Notes under the pieces: generated by a model
The model's input: the letters and a program-made list of their open reading frames with translations, nothing else
Told to the model about the DNA's origin: nothing
The model's database searches: none
Assembly: GCA_902606505.1 (NCBI GenBank)
Contig: CACLGU010000018.1
Span: 1-32,025 of the forward strand
Reading direction: 5' to 3'
DNA: 32,025 bases
From: an uncultured Prochlorococcus sp.
GTDB lineage: Bacteria > Cyanobacteriota > Cyanobacteriia > PCC-6307 > Cyanobiaceae
Program-made: the position numbers and the translations under genes
Shown here: piece after piece, positions 10,082-17,070 of the stretch
How the letters are laid out: every line of letters begins with the position of its first letter
Position numbering within the stretch: the first letter of the stretch is position 1

Positions 10082-10690
10082 TTAATTTAATTGATCTGTA
10101 TTTTGTTCAAAATAAGGATTACAACTATTCTTTGATATCCCTAAAGACCATCCAATAAATGAAGAAATAAATATCGTTACTATTAAAGGCAAAATGGCTT
10201 GTTGAGTGTTTACAAGACTAAACCATTCCCTCCAGCTACTAAAAAATCTTTCTCTTTGAAATTTTCTTCTTTCATTTTCTAATAATCTCGCTTTTTTGGC
10301 GAAGGATTTTGTTACCCACTTCTCGAAAGGAATCTTTTTTATAATCGCCATTTTTCTCTCCACTTCTAATAATTGTCCGGAACTAAGATAAGGATGAAAT
10401 GTACTTATCAATTCAAGAGTTTTTAAAAACATTTCAACAGTTGCATCTTTTATGAGCTTTTGCTCATGACTTAAATCAGCCCACTCTATTTCTGGATAAA
10501 AACGGTTCCTGTTTGCTGAAATTTGATCATCTGACATTTGACCAGGTTCTCTGAGCCATCTATTAGTATTTTCGTCAAATCTCCGCCAATATAAAAAAGG
10601 ATTTATAAAAATTGTTTTACCAGATACTTTGACTACATCTTGTTGAAGATGATTAGTTATCTTTCTTTCAGAATTTTTCGATTTTATCAA
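10082..10690 (-). CDS. Conserved-type hypothetical protein with one C-terminal TM segment
   Basis: A 202-residue protein of unknown function. The N-terminal part contains a tryptophan-rich segment (YWRRFDENTNRWLREPGQMS, about 34-53), a helical middle (about 75-135) and a very basic stretch with many Arg/Lys (129-147). A single hydrophobic segment (about 165-185, AILPLIVTIFISSFIGWSLG) is followed by a short polar tail, so it looks tail-anchored with the basic domain in the cytoplasm. It lies 108 bp upstream of the small ORF and 81 bp from the nuclease gene, both on the same strand. I recognise no family; the composition is that of a real chromosomal gene. Confidence 0.75.
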   Translation of the reverse strand: MIKSKNSERKITNHLQQDVVKVSGKTIFINPFLYWRRFDENTNRWLREPGQMSDDQISANRNRFYPEIEWADLSHEQKLIKDATVEMFLKTLELISTFHPYLSSGQLLEVERKMAIIKKIPFEKWVTKSFAKKARLLENERRKFQRERFFSSWREWFSLVNTQQAILPLIVTIFISSFIGWSLGISKNSCNPYFEQNTDQLN

Positions 10691-10771
10691 AAGTCTAAAT
10701 TAATAATCTAATTAAAGATTATCTTTTATTCGCTACTTTTCCAGAAATATGAAAAAATTATCCTATAAATA

Positions 10772-11485
10772 TTAAGTTAATGATAACTGCCAACGCTTCT
10801 TTAAATAATTACAGTATTCGCAATTTAAGGAAGGTTTGGGGAAATTATCCGAACGCAATAAATTTACAATATCAATTATCTTTTTTTCTACCCATGAAGT
10901 AGAACAATCTAATTTAATTAGATGAACGTCAAAATTTAATTGGTTATTAAATAACTCTTCATTTTTCTTTCCATTGAAATATAAAAGATAAGCTTCTTTA
11001 GCTACTTGAAAACCGTTTTTTTTAAATAACCACTGATACATTTCTAATTGTCTCTTATAAGCTTTTGCATATTCGTATTTATTAAAAGTCTCTGACCAAT
11101 CAAAATTATTTCTAGATGTTGCTTTTACATCAACAATAATGAGATCACCATTGTTTTTCTGCCAAATATCATCTACTGCTCCACCAAAATCATAATTATA
11201 TTCAATTGACTTATATCTTATCCCTTGAAAATTACTTCTCCAACGTTCTAAATCTTTGTGTTTAAAAGGAATAGCATCAATACCATGTTCAGTGAATAAA
11301 GGATGAGGCTCCTGAATTTTTCTGTAATAATCAAATTCATTTTTACATAAATTGTCTACAGCAATATTTAAAGTAAATGGTAATGATGGTGGTTTTATTT
11401 GATATTTTTTGTCAAGTACGCAACATCTTGGACAACTAATATATTTCTCAACAGTAGATCGACTTAATTTAATAATCTCGCCCAT
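10772..11485 (-). CDS. PD-(D/E)XK nuclease superfamily protein (RecB/Cas4-like) with Cys cluster
   Basis: A 237-residue single-domain nuclease of the RecB/Cas4 type. The core is visible: GGAVDDIW (101-108, metal-binding acidic residue D105 or D106), LIIVDVKATS (115-124, D119 and K121 of the D-x-K motif) and QLEMY (146-150, the QxxxY motif of RecB-family nucleases). Cysteines at 18, 21 and 22 near the N-terminus and 222 and 225 near the C-terminus match the arrangement that holds a 4Fe-4S cluster in Cas4 and AddB. No cas gene or CRISPR array is nearby, so a DNA-repair or processing role is more likely than adaptation. It borders the accessory sulfotransferase region on its upstream side. Confidence 0.8.
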   Translation of the reverse strand: MGEIIKLSRSTVEKYISCPRCCVLDKKYQIKPPSLPFTLNIAVDNLCKNEFDYYRKIQEPHPLFTEHGIDAIPFKHKDLERWRSNFQGIRYKSIEYNYDFGGAVDDIWQKNNGDLIIVDVKATSRNNFDWSETFNKYEYAKAYKRQLEMYQWLFKKNGFQVAKEAYLLYFNGKKNEELFNNQLNFDVHLIKLDCSTSWVEKKIIDIVNLLRSDNFPKPSLNCEYCNYLKKRWQLSLT

Positions 11486-11540
11486 TTTATTTAAATCTCA
11501 TTTCAAAGCTTTTTTGCCTAAAAAGTTTAAACTCATCCCT

Positions 11541-11663
11541 TCAATTATGTAAATCAAACATGCTTGTTGATTAGTTTCTGGAGAATTCGTTAGAAATTGC
11601 AATTAAATTAAATCTTTATTTAACTAAGAAAACTTTAAAAAAAAATTTTGTAAAGACTATACT
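11541..11663 (+). promoter_or_regulatory. Promoter region of TPR-sulfotransferase A, shared with paralogue B
   Basis: This block matches DNA upstream of the second paralogue: ATTATGTAAATC (11544-11555 here, 13495-13506 there) and GAGAATTCGTTAG (11581-11593 here, 13531-13543 there), in the same order. TATACT at 11658-11663 is a -10 box that lines up with the TATAAT of the paralogue and sits 28 bp before the chosen ATG. No good -35 box is seen. Confidence 0.5.
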
Positions 11664-11691
11664 AGCTTTGAAGAAATTATCTTTATTAAAA

Positions 11692-13176
11692 ATGAAAGGT
11701 TTTGGCGAAAAGAACCAATCAAAGAAAGAAAAAATTTCAAAAAATAAACAGAAAGTAAATGCCGGCCAATTGATTAAAAAAGCATTTGATCTACAGTCAC
11801 AAGGACGGAAGTTAGAAGCAGCAAAATACTATGAATATCTTATTAAACAAGGAATAAAAGACTATAAAGTTTTTTCTAATTATGGAATATTCCTTAACGA
11901 GATCGGAAAACATAAAGAATCAGAATCAAAACTTAAAAAAGCAATTTCTCTAAATCCTGACTATGCAAATGCTTACTACAATCTTGCCGTTTTATTCATA
12001 GGTCAAGGAAATTTGGGGAAAGCAGAATTAGAACTCAAAAAAGCAATTAAACTTCAACCAGACTTTGCTATTGCTCACTACAATCTTGGATTCATATTAA
12101 AAGATCAAGGTAGATTAAAAGAGGCAGAGTCATATACTCAAAAAGCACTTGAAGTTGATCCTCAATTAACTGATGCATATTTATCACTATCAACTATACA
12201 AACAAGTAAAACAACTCAAAAATGGCATAATCAACTTTTTTCTGAAAATATTTTAAAAAATAAAAACAATAGAGAGTTAGTGAATATTTTTTTCGCAAGA
12301 TCAAATATTTTTCATAGAAAAGGACAATATGAAGAAAGTGCTGAGAATCTTATTAATGCAAATAATATGAAACTTAGAATGCATAAATCTGAAGTAGATT
12401 TATTAATTGATAAAACTAAAAAATTAAAAATATCCTCAGATAATTATGAAAGCAATAATCAAAAATTTGAAAATTATTCAATGACCATTTTTATAGTAGG
12501 TTTGCCTAGATGCGGTTCTACCCTTGTCGAATCAATAATAAGTTTAAATACTAAAGTAAAAGATCTTGGAGAAGTTAATATCTTTGAAGAATCATATAGA
12601 GAATATAAACAATCTGAAAAACGAAAAAACCTTAGCGAGATATATTGGAAAAAACTAGAAATAACAGATAAAAAAACAATCACAACAAACAAGTGGTTAT
12701 TTAATTATCAATATGCAGGCATTATTGCCAAAGCAATTCCAAATGCAAAAATAATACATTGTTATAGAAATCCTTTAGATAACATTCTTTCAACTTATAG
12801 AGCACATTTCGCAACAGGGAATTATTTCTCTTCTAGTTTGGTTGATTCTGCCGAAGTCTATTCTGATCAAGATGAGATTATGAGAACATATACGAAAGAA
12901 TTTAAAAATCATATATATTCATTAAATTATGATAAGTTAGTGGCTAATCCCTCAGATGAAATAAAATCCTTGATTCGTTGGTTAGGTTGGAGCTGGAATG
13001 ATTTATATTTATCACCACATTTAAATAAACGTATAATCTCAACAAGAAGTAATGTTCAGGTTCGTTCGCCAATTAACACAAAATCTTTAGGAGGATGGAA
13101 AAACTACAAAGAGATGCTTAAACCTGCGATGGAAATAATTACTAAAAAGGATAAATATAAAGACCTTAAATACTAA
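11692..13176 (+). CDS. TPR-repeat sulfotransferase family protein, copy A
   Basis: The 494-residue protein joins about four tetratricopeptide repeats (roughly 26-163; for example ANAYYNLAVLFIGQGNLGKA) to a PAPS-dependent sulfotransferase domain. The 5'-phosphosulfate loop is GLPRCGSTL (270-278) and the 3'-phosphate motif is CYRNPLDN (357-364). The enzyme should move sulfate from PAPS to an unknown acceptor; the TPRs may bind a protein or glycan partner. No signal peptide is seen. A TTG at 11668 would add eight residues, but it lies only 5 bp after the putative -10 box, and the paralogue begins MKGFGE at an ATG, so I take the ATG at 11692. The loop has Cys where the paralogue has Ser (PRSGSTL). 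It lies next to the guaA-associated repeat region. Confidence 0.85.
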   Translation: MKGFGEKNQSKKEKISKNKQKVNAGQLIKKAFDLQSQGRKLEAAKYYEYLIKQGIKDYKVFSNYGIFLNEIGKHKESESKLKKAISLNPDYANAYYNLAVLFIGQGNLGKAELELKKAIKLQPDFAIAHYNLGFILKDQGRLKEAESYTQKALEVDPQLTDAYLSLSTIQTSKTTQKWHNQLFSENILKNKNNRELVNIFFARSNIFHRKGQYEESAENLINANNMKLRMHKSEVDLLIDKTKKLKISSDNYESNNQKFENYSMTIFIVGLPRCGSTLVESIISLNTKVKDLGEVNIFEESYREYKQSEKRKNLSEIYWKKLEITDKKTITTNKWLFNYQYAGIIAKAIPNAKIIHCYRNPLDNILSTYRAHFATGNYFSSSLVDSAEVYSDQDEIMRTYTKEFKNHIYSLNYDKLVANPSDEIKSLIRWLGWSWNDLYLSPHLNKRIISTRSNVQVRSPINTKSLGGWKNYKEMLKPAMEIITKKDKYKDLKY

Positions 13177-13258
13177 TCAAGAAATAAATTATTCATCTAA
13201 AGAAAGCATATGCTGTGAAAACGACTAAACCTCGACAATGACTTACAAATTGTTGTGG

Positions 13259-13281
13259 AACTACTCTAACTTTATAGTACC
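13259..13281 (-). repeat. Degenerate copy of guaA 3' end (old attachment-site-like repeat)
   Basis: This 23-bp stretch matches the guaA terminus at 15434-15456 at 18 of 23 positions. On the minus strand it reads G-T-I-K-L-E-stop where guaA ends G-T-I-E-W-E-stop. The bases to its left (ACTAAACC... from 13223) also resemble the sequence just beyond the guaA stop (ACTAAACC... from 15398), so similarity extends about 60 bp. Confidence 0.6.
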
Positions 13282-13397
13282 GAGAAATAAGGCAGTGATA
13301 AACGTAGTGATACCAGCATGTTTGAAACCATAATAACACACACATGTTCCCACTAGAAACCTATTTTTTGTGTCTATATCTACACTTTAACCCTATT

Positions 13398-13420
13398 AAC
13401 TATTCCCACTCAATAGTTCC
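13398..13420 (-). repeat. Near-perfect copy of guaA 3' end (attachment-site-like repeat)
   Basis: This 23-bp stretch matches 15434-15456 at 22 of 23 positions, including a 17-bp identical core TCCCACTCAATAGTTCC. On the minus strand it still encodes G-T-I-E-W-E-stop; the one change is synonymous (GAG to GAA). It stands alone in a spacer, with an in-frame stop four codons before it, so it is not part of a gene. Similarity ends abruptly on both sides, as expected for a recombination core rather than a gene-sized duplication. Confidence 0.8.
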
Positions 13421-13460
13421 ATTGCTCTAATCCCGCACTACGACAGGGGTGGATTTTGCG

Positions 13461-13481
13461 TGACAAACCTATGACAAACCA
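13461..13481 (+). repeat. Paired TGACAAACC repeat, 11-bp phase (pair 1)
   Basis: TGACAAACCT at 13461 and TGACAAACCA at 13472 are direct repeats exactly 11 bp apart. The 20 bases 13459-13478 are identical to 15316-15335. The pair lies about 40 bp inside the left guaA-end copy. Confidence 0.7.
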
Positions 13482-13597
13482 ACTTATTCCTAACATTATG
13501 TAAATCCAACTCATTGTTGAACTAATTGTAGAGAATTCGTTAGTAAATACAAAATTTTTACATTTAGAAAGTAATATCCCAGAATTTTTAAAGATAC

Positions 13598-13603
13598 TAT
13601 AAT
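13598..13603 (+). promoter_or_regulatory. -10 box of TPR-sulfotransferase B
   Basis: A perfect TATAAT, 30 bp upstream of the ATG at 13634. It aligns with the TATACT of copy A when the two genes are aligned at MKGFGE, which supports it as a functional element inherited by both copies. The region 13495-13543 repeats upstream DNA of copy A. No convincing -35 box is present. Confidence 0.5.
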
Positions 13604-13633
13604 CAACACTAAGTTGAAAATTATTTCTCGGAA

Positions 13634-15217
13634 ATGAAAGGTTTTGGAGAACAGAATAAATTTAAAAAGAAAGTCAATAAGATAACTACTCCTTCCAAAG
13701 AGAAAATAATTAATCAAGCATTTTTATTTCATTCACAAGGAAATATTAGAGAAGCAGAAATATACTATAAATATTGTGTTGATCAAAAAATAAATGACTA
13801 TAGAGTATATTCAAATTATGGTCTTATATTAAAAAACAAAGGAAATTTAAAGGAAGCAGAAATATCTCTCAAAAAAGCAATACAGTTAAATCCCAACTGG
13901 TCCGAAGGGCACAATAATATTGGAACTATACAAAAAGATCTAAGAAAATTTTCCGAAGCAAAAATATCTTTGAGAAAAGCAATTGAACTTGATGCTAACT
14001 CAGTAAATGCTCACTGTAATCTTGGAAATATTCTACGAGAATTAAAAAATTTTCAAGAAGCAGAGATATATCTGAGAAAAGTAATCGAACTTGATCCTAA
14101 TTCGACACTTGGATATGCGAATTTAGGAGATATGTTAAAAACTATTGGAAGATTAAAAGAAGCAAAAATATTACTTATAAAAACAATTGAAATTAATCCT
14201 AACTTTGTAAAACCATATTTTGCATTATCAAAACTTCAATATGAAATTTCTGACAAAAAATGGCATAAATATTTATTTTCTGAACAATTTTTAAATAAAA
14301 AAAATGATAGAGAAAAAATCAATATCTATTTTTCGAGATCTAACATCCGTCACAAAGAAAAAAAATATTATGAGAGTTCTAAGAACCTCCAACTTGCAAA
14401 TAAATTAAAACTTTCACTTTACTCTTCTGAATGCAATTTGCTTATTAATAAATCACAAACTCTACTTAAAGAATCAGAAAAAAATAAGCAAATTGACAAT
14501 TCTAAATCGTATTATCCTATGAGTATTTTCATTATAGGAATGCCCAGAAGTGGAAGTACTTTAGTTGAATCTATTTTAAGTATCAATAAGAAACTGAAAG
14601 ATTGCGGGGAAATTAATATCTTGGAAAAAGCATATATAACAAGCAGAAAATTTAATCAAAAAAAGAGTCTTGCGGATTTATATATGCAAGAACTTAATCA
14701 GTTGTTTAAAGAATTCAGCATCACAACTAATAAATGGTTATATAACTATCAATATTCTGGAATAATTGCTAATGAAATACCAAATTGTAAAATTATACAT
14801 TGTTTTAGAAATCCTCTAGATAATATTCTCTCAATTAACAGAGCAAATTTCGAAAGAGGTAATTACTATTCTTCTTCATTGATTGATTCTGCAAAAGTTT
14901 ATTTAGATCAAGAACAAATAATGAGTATCTACAAAGATAAATTCCGCCAAAAGATTTATGATCTGAATTATGATTTATTAGTGAAGAATCCACATAAAGA
15001 GATTCAATCATTAATAAATTGGTTGGGATGGAAATGGAATACTTCTTATTTATCCCCTGAATTAAATGAAAGAGAAGTATATACAGCAAGTAATGTTCAA
15101 GTCCGTTCCCCAATAAATTCAAAATCAATTGGTGGATGGAAAAACTATAAAGAAATGCTCAGACCTGCTATGGAAGTCATCACTAAAAAGGATAAATTTA
15201 AAAACCTAAGTTATTAA
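13634..15217 (+). CDS. TPR-repeat sulfotransferase family protein, copy B
   Basis: A 527-residue paralogue of copy A, with the same order: basic N-terminus (MKGFGEQNKFKKK), a TPR array (about 25-195, one repeat more than copy A), a helical linker, and a PAPS-dependent sulfotransferase domain with PSB loop MPRSGSTL (303-310) and 3'-phosphate motif CFRNPLDN (390-397). The last 45 residues (SNVQVRSPIN...GGWKNYKEML) are nearly the same as in copy A. The acceptor is unknown. There is no signal peptide, so a cytoplasmic role, such as sulfating a lipid- or nucleotide-linked glycan precursor, is one possibility but unproven. The gene is flanked by guaA-end repeats and paired TGACAAACC repeats and appears to be cargo. 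Confidence 0.85.
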   Translation: MKGFGEQNKFKKKVNKITTPSKEKIINQAFLFHSQGNIREAEIYYKYCVDQKINDYRVYSNYGLILKNKGNLKEAEISLKKAIQLNPNWSEGHNNIGTIQKDLRKFSEAKISLRKAIELDANSVNAHCNLGNILRELKNFQEAEIYLRKVIELDPNSTLGYANLGDMLKTIGRLKEAKILLIKTIEINPNFVKPYFALSKLQYEISDKKWHKYLFSEQFLNKKNDREKINIYFSRSNIRHKEKKYYESSKNLQLANKLKLSLYSSECNLLINKSQTLLKESEKNKQIDNSKSYYPMSIFIIGMPRSGSTLVESILSINKKLKDCGEINILEKAYITSRKFNQKKSLADLYMQELNQLFKEFSITTNKWLYNYQYSGIIANEIPNCKIIHCFRNPLDNILSINRANFERGNYYSSSLIDSAKVYLDQEQIMSIYKDKFRQKIYDLNYDLLVKNPHKEIQSLINWLGWKWNTSYLSPELNEREVYTASNVQVRSPINSKSIGGWKNYKEMLRPAMEVITKKDKFKNLSY

Positions 15218-15243
15218 TCTAAGAATATTTTGTAATTAAGATC

Positions 15244-15287
15244 AACAAAATAAAAAACAAATTGTAGAGAAAACCACTACTCTACGA
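15244..15287 (-). terminator. Possible guaA transcription terminator
   Basis: GTAGAG (15264-15269) and CTCTAC (15280-15285) form a stem, extendable by one U-G and one U-A pair, with a 10-base loop. Read on the minus strand it is followed by a T-rich run (complement of 15244-15261). That orientation and a position about 150 bp past the guaA stop fit a guaA terminator. The stem is short and AT-rich, so this is tentative. Confidence 0.4.
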
Positions 15288-15300
15288 TTTCTCAACAGAG

Positions 15301-15316
15301 AAAGTGCCAAAGTGCC
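15301..15316 (+). repeat. Tandem 8-mer AAAGTGCC x2
   Basis: Two back-to-back copies of AAAGTGCC end where the second TGACAAACC pair begins. Its role is unknown; it is part of the repeat-rich spacer between sulfotransferase B and guaA. Confidence 0.6.
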
Positions 15317-15317
15317 G

Positions 15318-15338
15318 TGACAAACCTATGACAAATAG
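15318..15338 (+). repeat. Paired TGACAAACC repeat, 11-bp phase (pair 2)
   Basis: TGACAAACCT at 15318 and TGACAAATAG at 15329, 11 bp apart; the second half is degenerate at its end. The 20 bases 15316-15335 are identical to 13459-13478. Confidence 0.7.
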
Positions 15339-15377
15339 AGGGTCGAAACCCCAGTAAAATCGTATCTCTAATCTACT

Positions 15378-15398
15378 TGATAAACCTGTGACAAACCA
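15378..15398 (+). repeat. Paired TGACAAACC repeat, 11-bp phase (pair 3)
   Basis: TGATAAACCT at 15378 and TGACAAACCA at 15389, again 11 bp apart. This pair is 36 bp beyond the guaA terminus copy and keeps the spacing of the other two pairs although its bases differ. Confidence 0.65.
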
Positions 15399-15433
15399 CT
15401 AAACCCGCACTATGACTGACAAAATGCCCGTAG

Positions 15434-15456
15434 AACTACTCCCACTCAATAGTTCC
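15434..15456 (-). repeat. guaA 3' terminus, parent of the attachment-site-like repeats
   Basis: These are the last codons and stop of the intact guaA plus two further bases. They are repeated at 13398-13420 (22/23) and 13259-13281 (18/23) in the same orientation. Divergence grows with distance from guaA, as expected for successive insertions at this site. Confidence 0.75.
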
Positions 15457-17022
15457 TGGAGGTTTGCTCGTAATATCATAAACAACTCTATTTACTGAAA
15501 TTACTTCATTTACAATTCTATTTGCAATCCTCTCCAAAATCTGAAAAGGAATTTTTGACCAATCGGCTGTCATGCCATCTTCACTAGATACACAACGTAA
15601 AACTATTGGCCATGCATAAGTCCTTTTATCTCCCATAACTCCTACAGTTTTAACCGGTAGCAATACTGCAAAAGCTTGCCAAATATCATTGTAAAGACCA
15701 GCTTTTTTAATTTCGTCTCTTACTATCCAATCTGCATCTCTTAAACAATCAAGTTTTTCATTATTCACCTCTCCCAAAATTCTTATAGCTAAACCCGGGC
15801 CTGGGAATGGATGCCTTTTGATGATTTCATTCGGCAAACCTAGGGCAGCGCCGACTTTTCGGACTTCATCCTTAAAAAGTTTTCTTAATGGCTCAACTAA
15901 TTTAAATTGTAAATCTTTTGGCAATCCACCCACGTTATGATGACTCTTAATTTTTACAGCTATTCTTTCACCAGTCTTAGGATCAATATTAGTACCAGCA
16001 CTTTCAATAACATCAGGATAAAGAGTACCTTGAGCCAAATATTGAAAAGGTCCCAATCTATTGCTTTCTTCTTCAAATACTCTAATAAATTCTTCACCAA
16101 TAATTTTCCTTTTTTGTTCTGGATCAGTAATCCCTTTTAATTTGGCAATGAACCTTTCCCTTGCATTAATGTATTGAACTTTAATGTGAAATTTATTATC
16201 AAAAAAATTCATTAAAAATTCTGGTTCACCTTTTCTCATGAAACCTTGGTCAATAAACATGCATGTAAGCTGATTTCCAATTGCTCTATTAAGAAGAAAA
16301 GCAAGGGTTGAAGAATCCACTCCTCCTGACAAGGCAAGCAAAACTTTTTTATTACCAACTTGCTCTCTTATCCTAGGAATAGTTTCCTCTATATATTTTT
16401 CGGTTGTCCAATCAGCCTCACAACTAGAAATTTTATAAACAAAATTTTTAATTATCGTCATCCCAAACTCTGAATGTATAACTTCAGGATGAAATTGTAC
16501 GCCAAATAATTTCTTTACATCATTTGAAATTGCTGCATGGAGTGTGTTCTCAGTATGAGCAATTTTATTAAATCCATCAGGCAAACAATTAATTGAATCG
16601 CCATGACTCATCCACATTATAGATTTATCTTCAACATCAAAAAGGAGGTCAGATTCTTGATCTATATTAATTGGTGCTCTACCATATTCAGCTTTTTTGG
16701 TTGCTGAAATAACGGACCCTCCAAGTTCTTTGACCATTAATTGCATTCCATAGCATATGCCAAGAATAGGAATTCCTAAATTAAAAATTTTTTCATCACA
16801 TTTCGGAGCATTTTGTTCATATACAGAATTTGGGCCTCCACTAAGAATGATCCCTTTAGGATTAATATCATTAATGTCCTCAATTGAAATACAATTACTT
16901 ACTACAAGAGAAAAAACATTAGTTTCTCGAATTCGTCTTGCAATCAATTCAGAATATTGAGATCCGAAATCTAAAATTAATATTGAAGGATCTCGTTCTT
17001 TTTTGAAAGATGTTTGACTCAT
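15436..17022 (-). CDS. guaA: GMP synthase (glutamine-hydrolysing)
   Basis: Converts XMP to GMP with ATP and glutamine, the last step of guanine nucleotide synthesis. The 528-residue length is normal. The N-terminal class I glutamine amidotransferase domain has the nucleophile C90 in GICYGMQL and the catalytic H178 and E180 in QFHPEV. The ATP-pyrophosphatase domain has the P-loop SGGVDS (232-237), and the C-terminal dimerisation domain ends KPPGTIEWE. The gene appears intact even though its 3' end is the parent of the repeats in the neighbouring accessory region; an inserting element that carries the same terminal codons would leave the protein unchanged. It lies 48 bp downstream of cbiD on the same strand. 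Confidence 0.98.
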   Translation of the reverse strand: MSQTSFKKERDPSILILDFGSQYSELIARRIRETNVFSLVVSNCISIEDINDINPKGIILSGGPNSVYEQNAPKCDEKIFNLGIPILGICYGMQLMVKELGGSVISATKKAEYGRAPINIDQESDLLFDVEDKSIMWMSHGDSINCLPDGFNKIAHTENTLHAAISNDVKKLFGVQFHPEVIHSEFGMTIIKNFVYKISSCEADWTTEKYIEETIPRIREQVGNKKVLLALSGGVDSSTLAFLLNRAIGNQLTCMFIDQGFMRKGEPEFLMNFFDNKFHIKVQYINARERFIAKLKGITDPEQKRKIIGEEFIRVFEEESNRLGPFQYLAQGTLYPDVIESAGTNIDPKTGERIAVKIKSHHNVGGLPKDLQFKLVEPLRKLFKDEVRKVGAALGLPNEIIKRHPFPGPGLAIRILGEVNNEKLDCLRDADWIVRDEIKKAGLYNDIWQAFAVLLPVKTVGVMGDKRTYAWPIVLRCVSSEDGMTADWSKIPFQILERIANRIVNEVISVNRVVYDITSKPPGTIEWE

Positions 17023-17070
17023 GTATAAAAGTTAGCTCAATTTATTTGCAAAAGCATAATGAATCACAAA

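Larger units (their letters stand above)
13398..15456. mobile_element. Putative integrase-less insertion at the guaA 3' end carrying sulfotransferase copy B
   Basis: The segment is bounded by direct copies of the guaA terminus (13398-13420 and 15434-15456). Recombination between them would release about 2,036 bp containing exactly one gene, the second TPR-sulfotransferase, with its promoter. Paired 11-bp-spaced TGACAAACC-type repeats lie just inside the left boundary (13461-13481) and inside the right boundary (15318-15338 and 15378-15398), where integrase arm sites would be expected. The 3' end of guaA is an established integration site for genomic islands in many bacteria. No integrase gene is present, so movement would need an enzyme supplied from elsewhere, or the segment is a remnant. 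A tandem duplication of a gene plus flank could also explain part of this. Confidence 0.45.

Noticed and set aside
10772..11485. Part of a CRISPR-Cas system
   Set aside because: No repeat-spacer array and no other cas gene is present anywhere in the window.
11668..11691. TTG start giving sulfotransferase A eight extra residues
   Set aside because: It lies 5 bp after the putative -10 box, and the paralogue starts at the aligned ATG (MKGFGE).
13282..13397. Small RNA gene in the spacer between the two guaA-end repeats
   Set aside because: I could find no stable stem with a T-run, no promoter box and none of the Yfr-type motifs I know; it looks like eroded insertion debris.
14835..15128. 97-codon open frame antisense to sulfotransferase B
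   Set aside because: It lies wholly inside a strong coding gene, has no family features, and its Leu/Ile/Ser-rich composition is a by-product of the opposite strand.
15333..15356. tRNA T-arm-like GGTCGAAACCCC between sulfotransferase B and guaA
   Set aside because: The loop lacks the full TTCRANY pattern and no acceptor, D or anticodon arm can be built around it; at best it is a 4-bp hairpin, so a tRNA or tRNA remnant is not supported.
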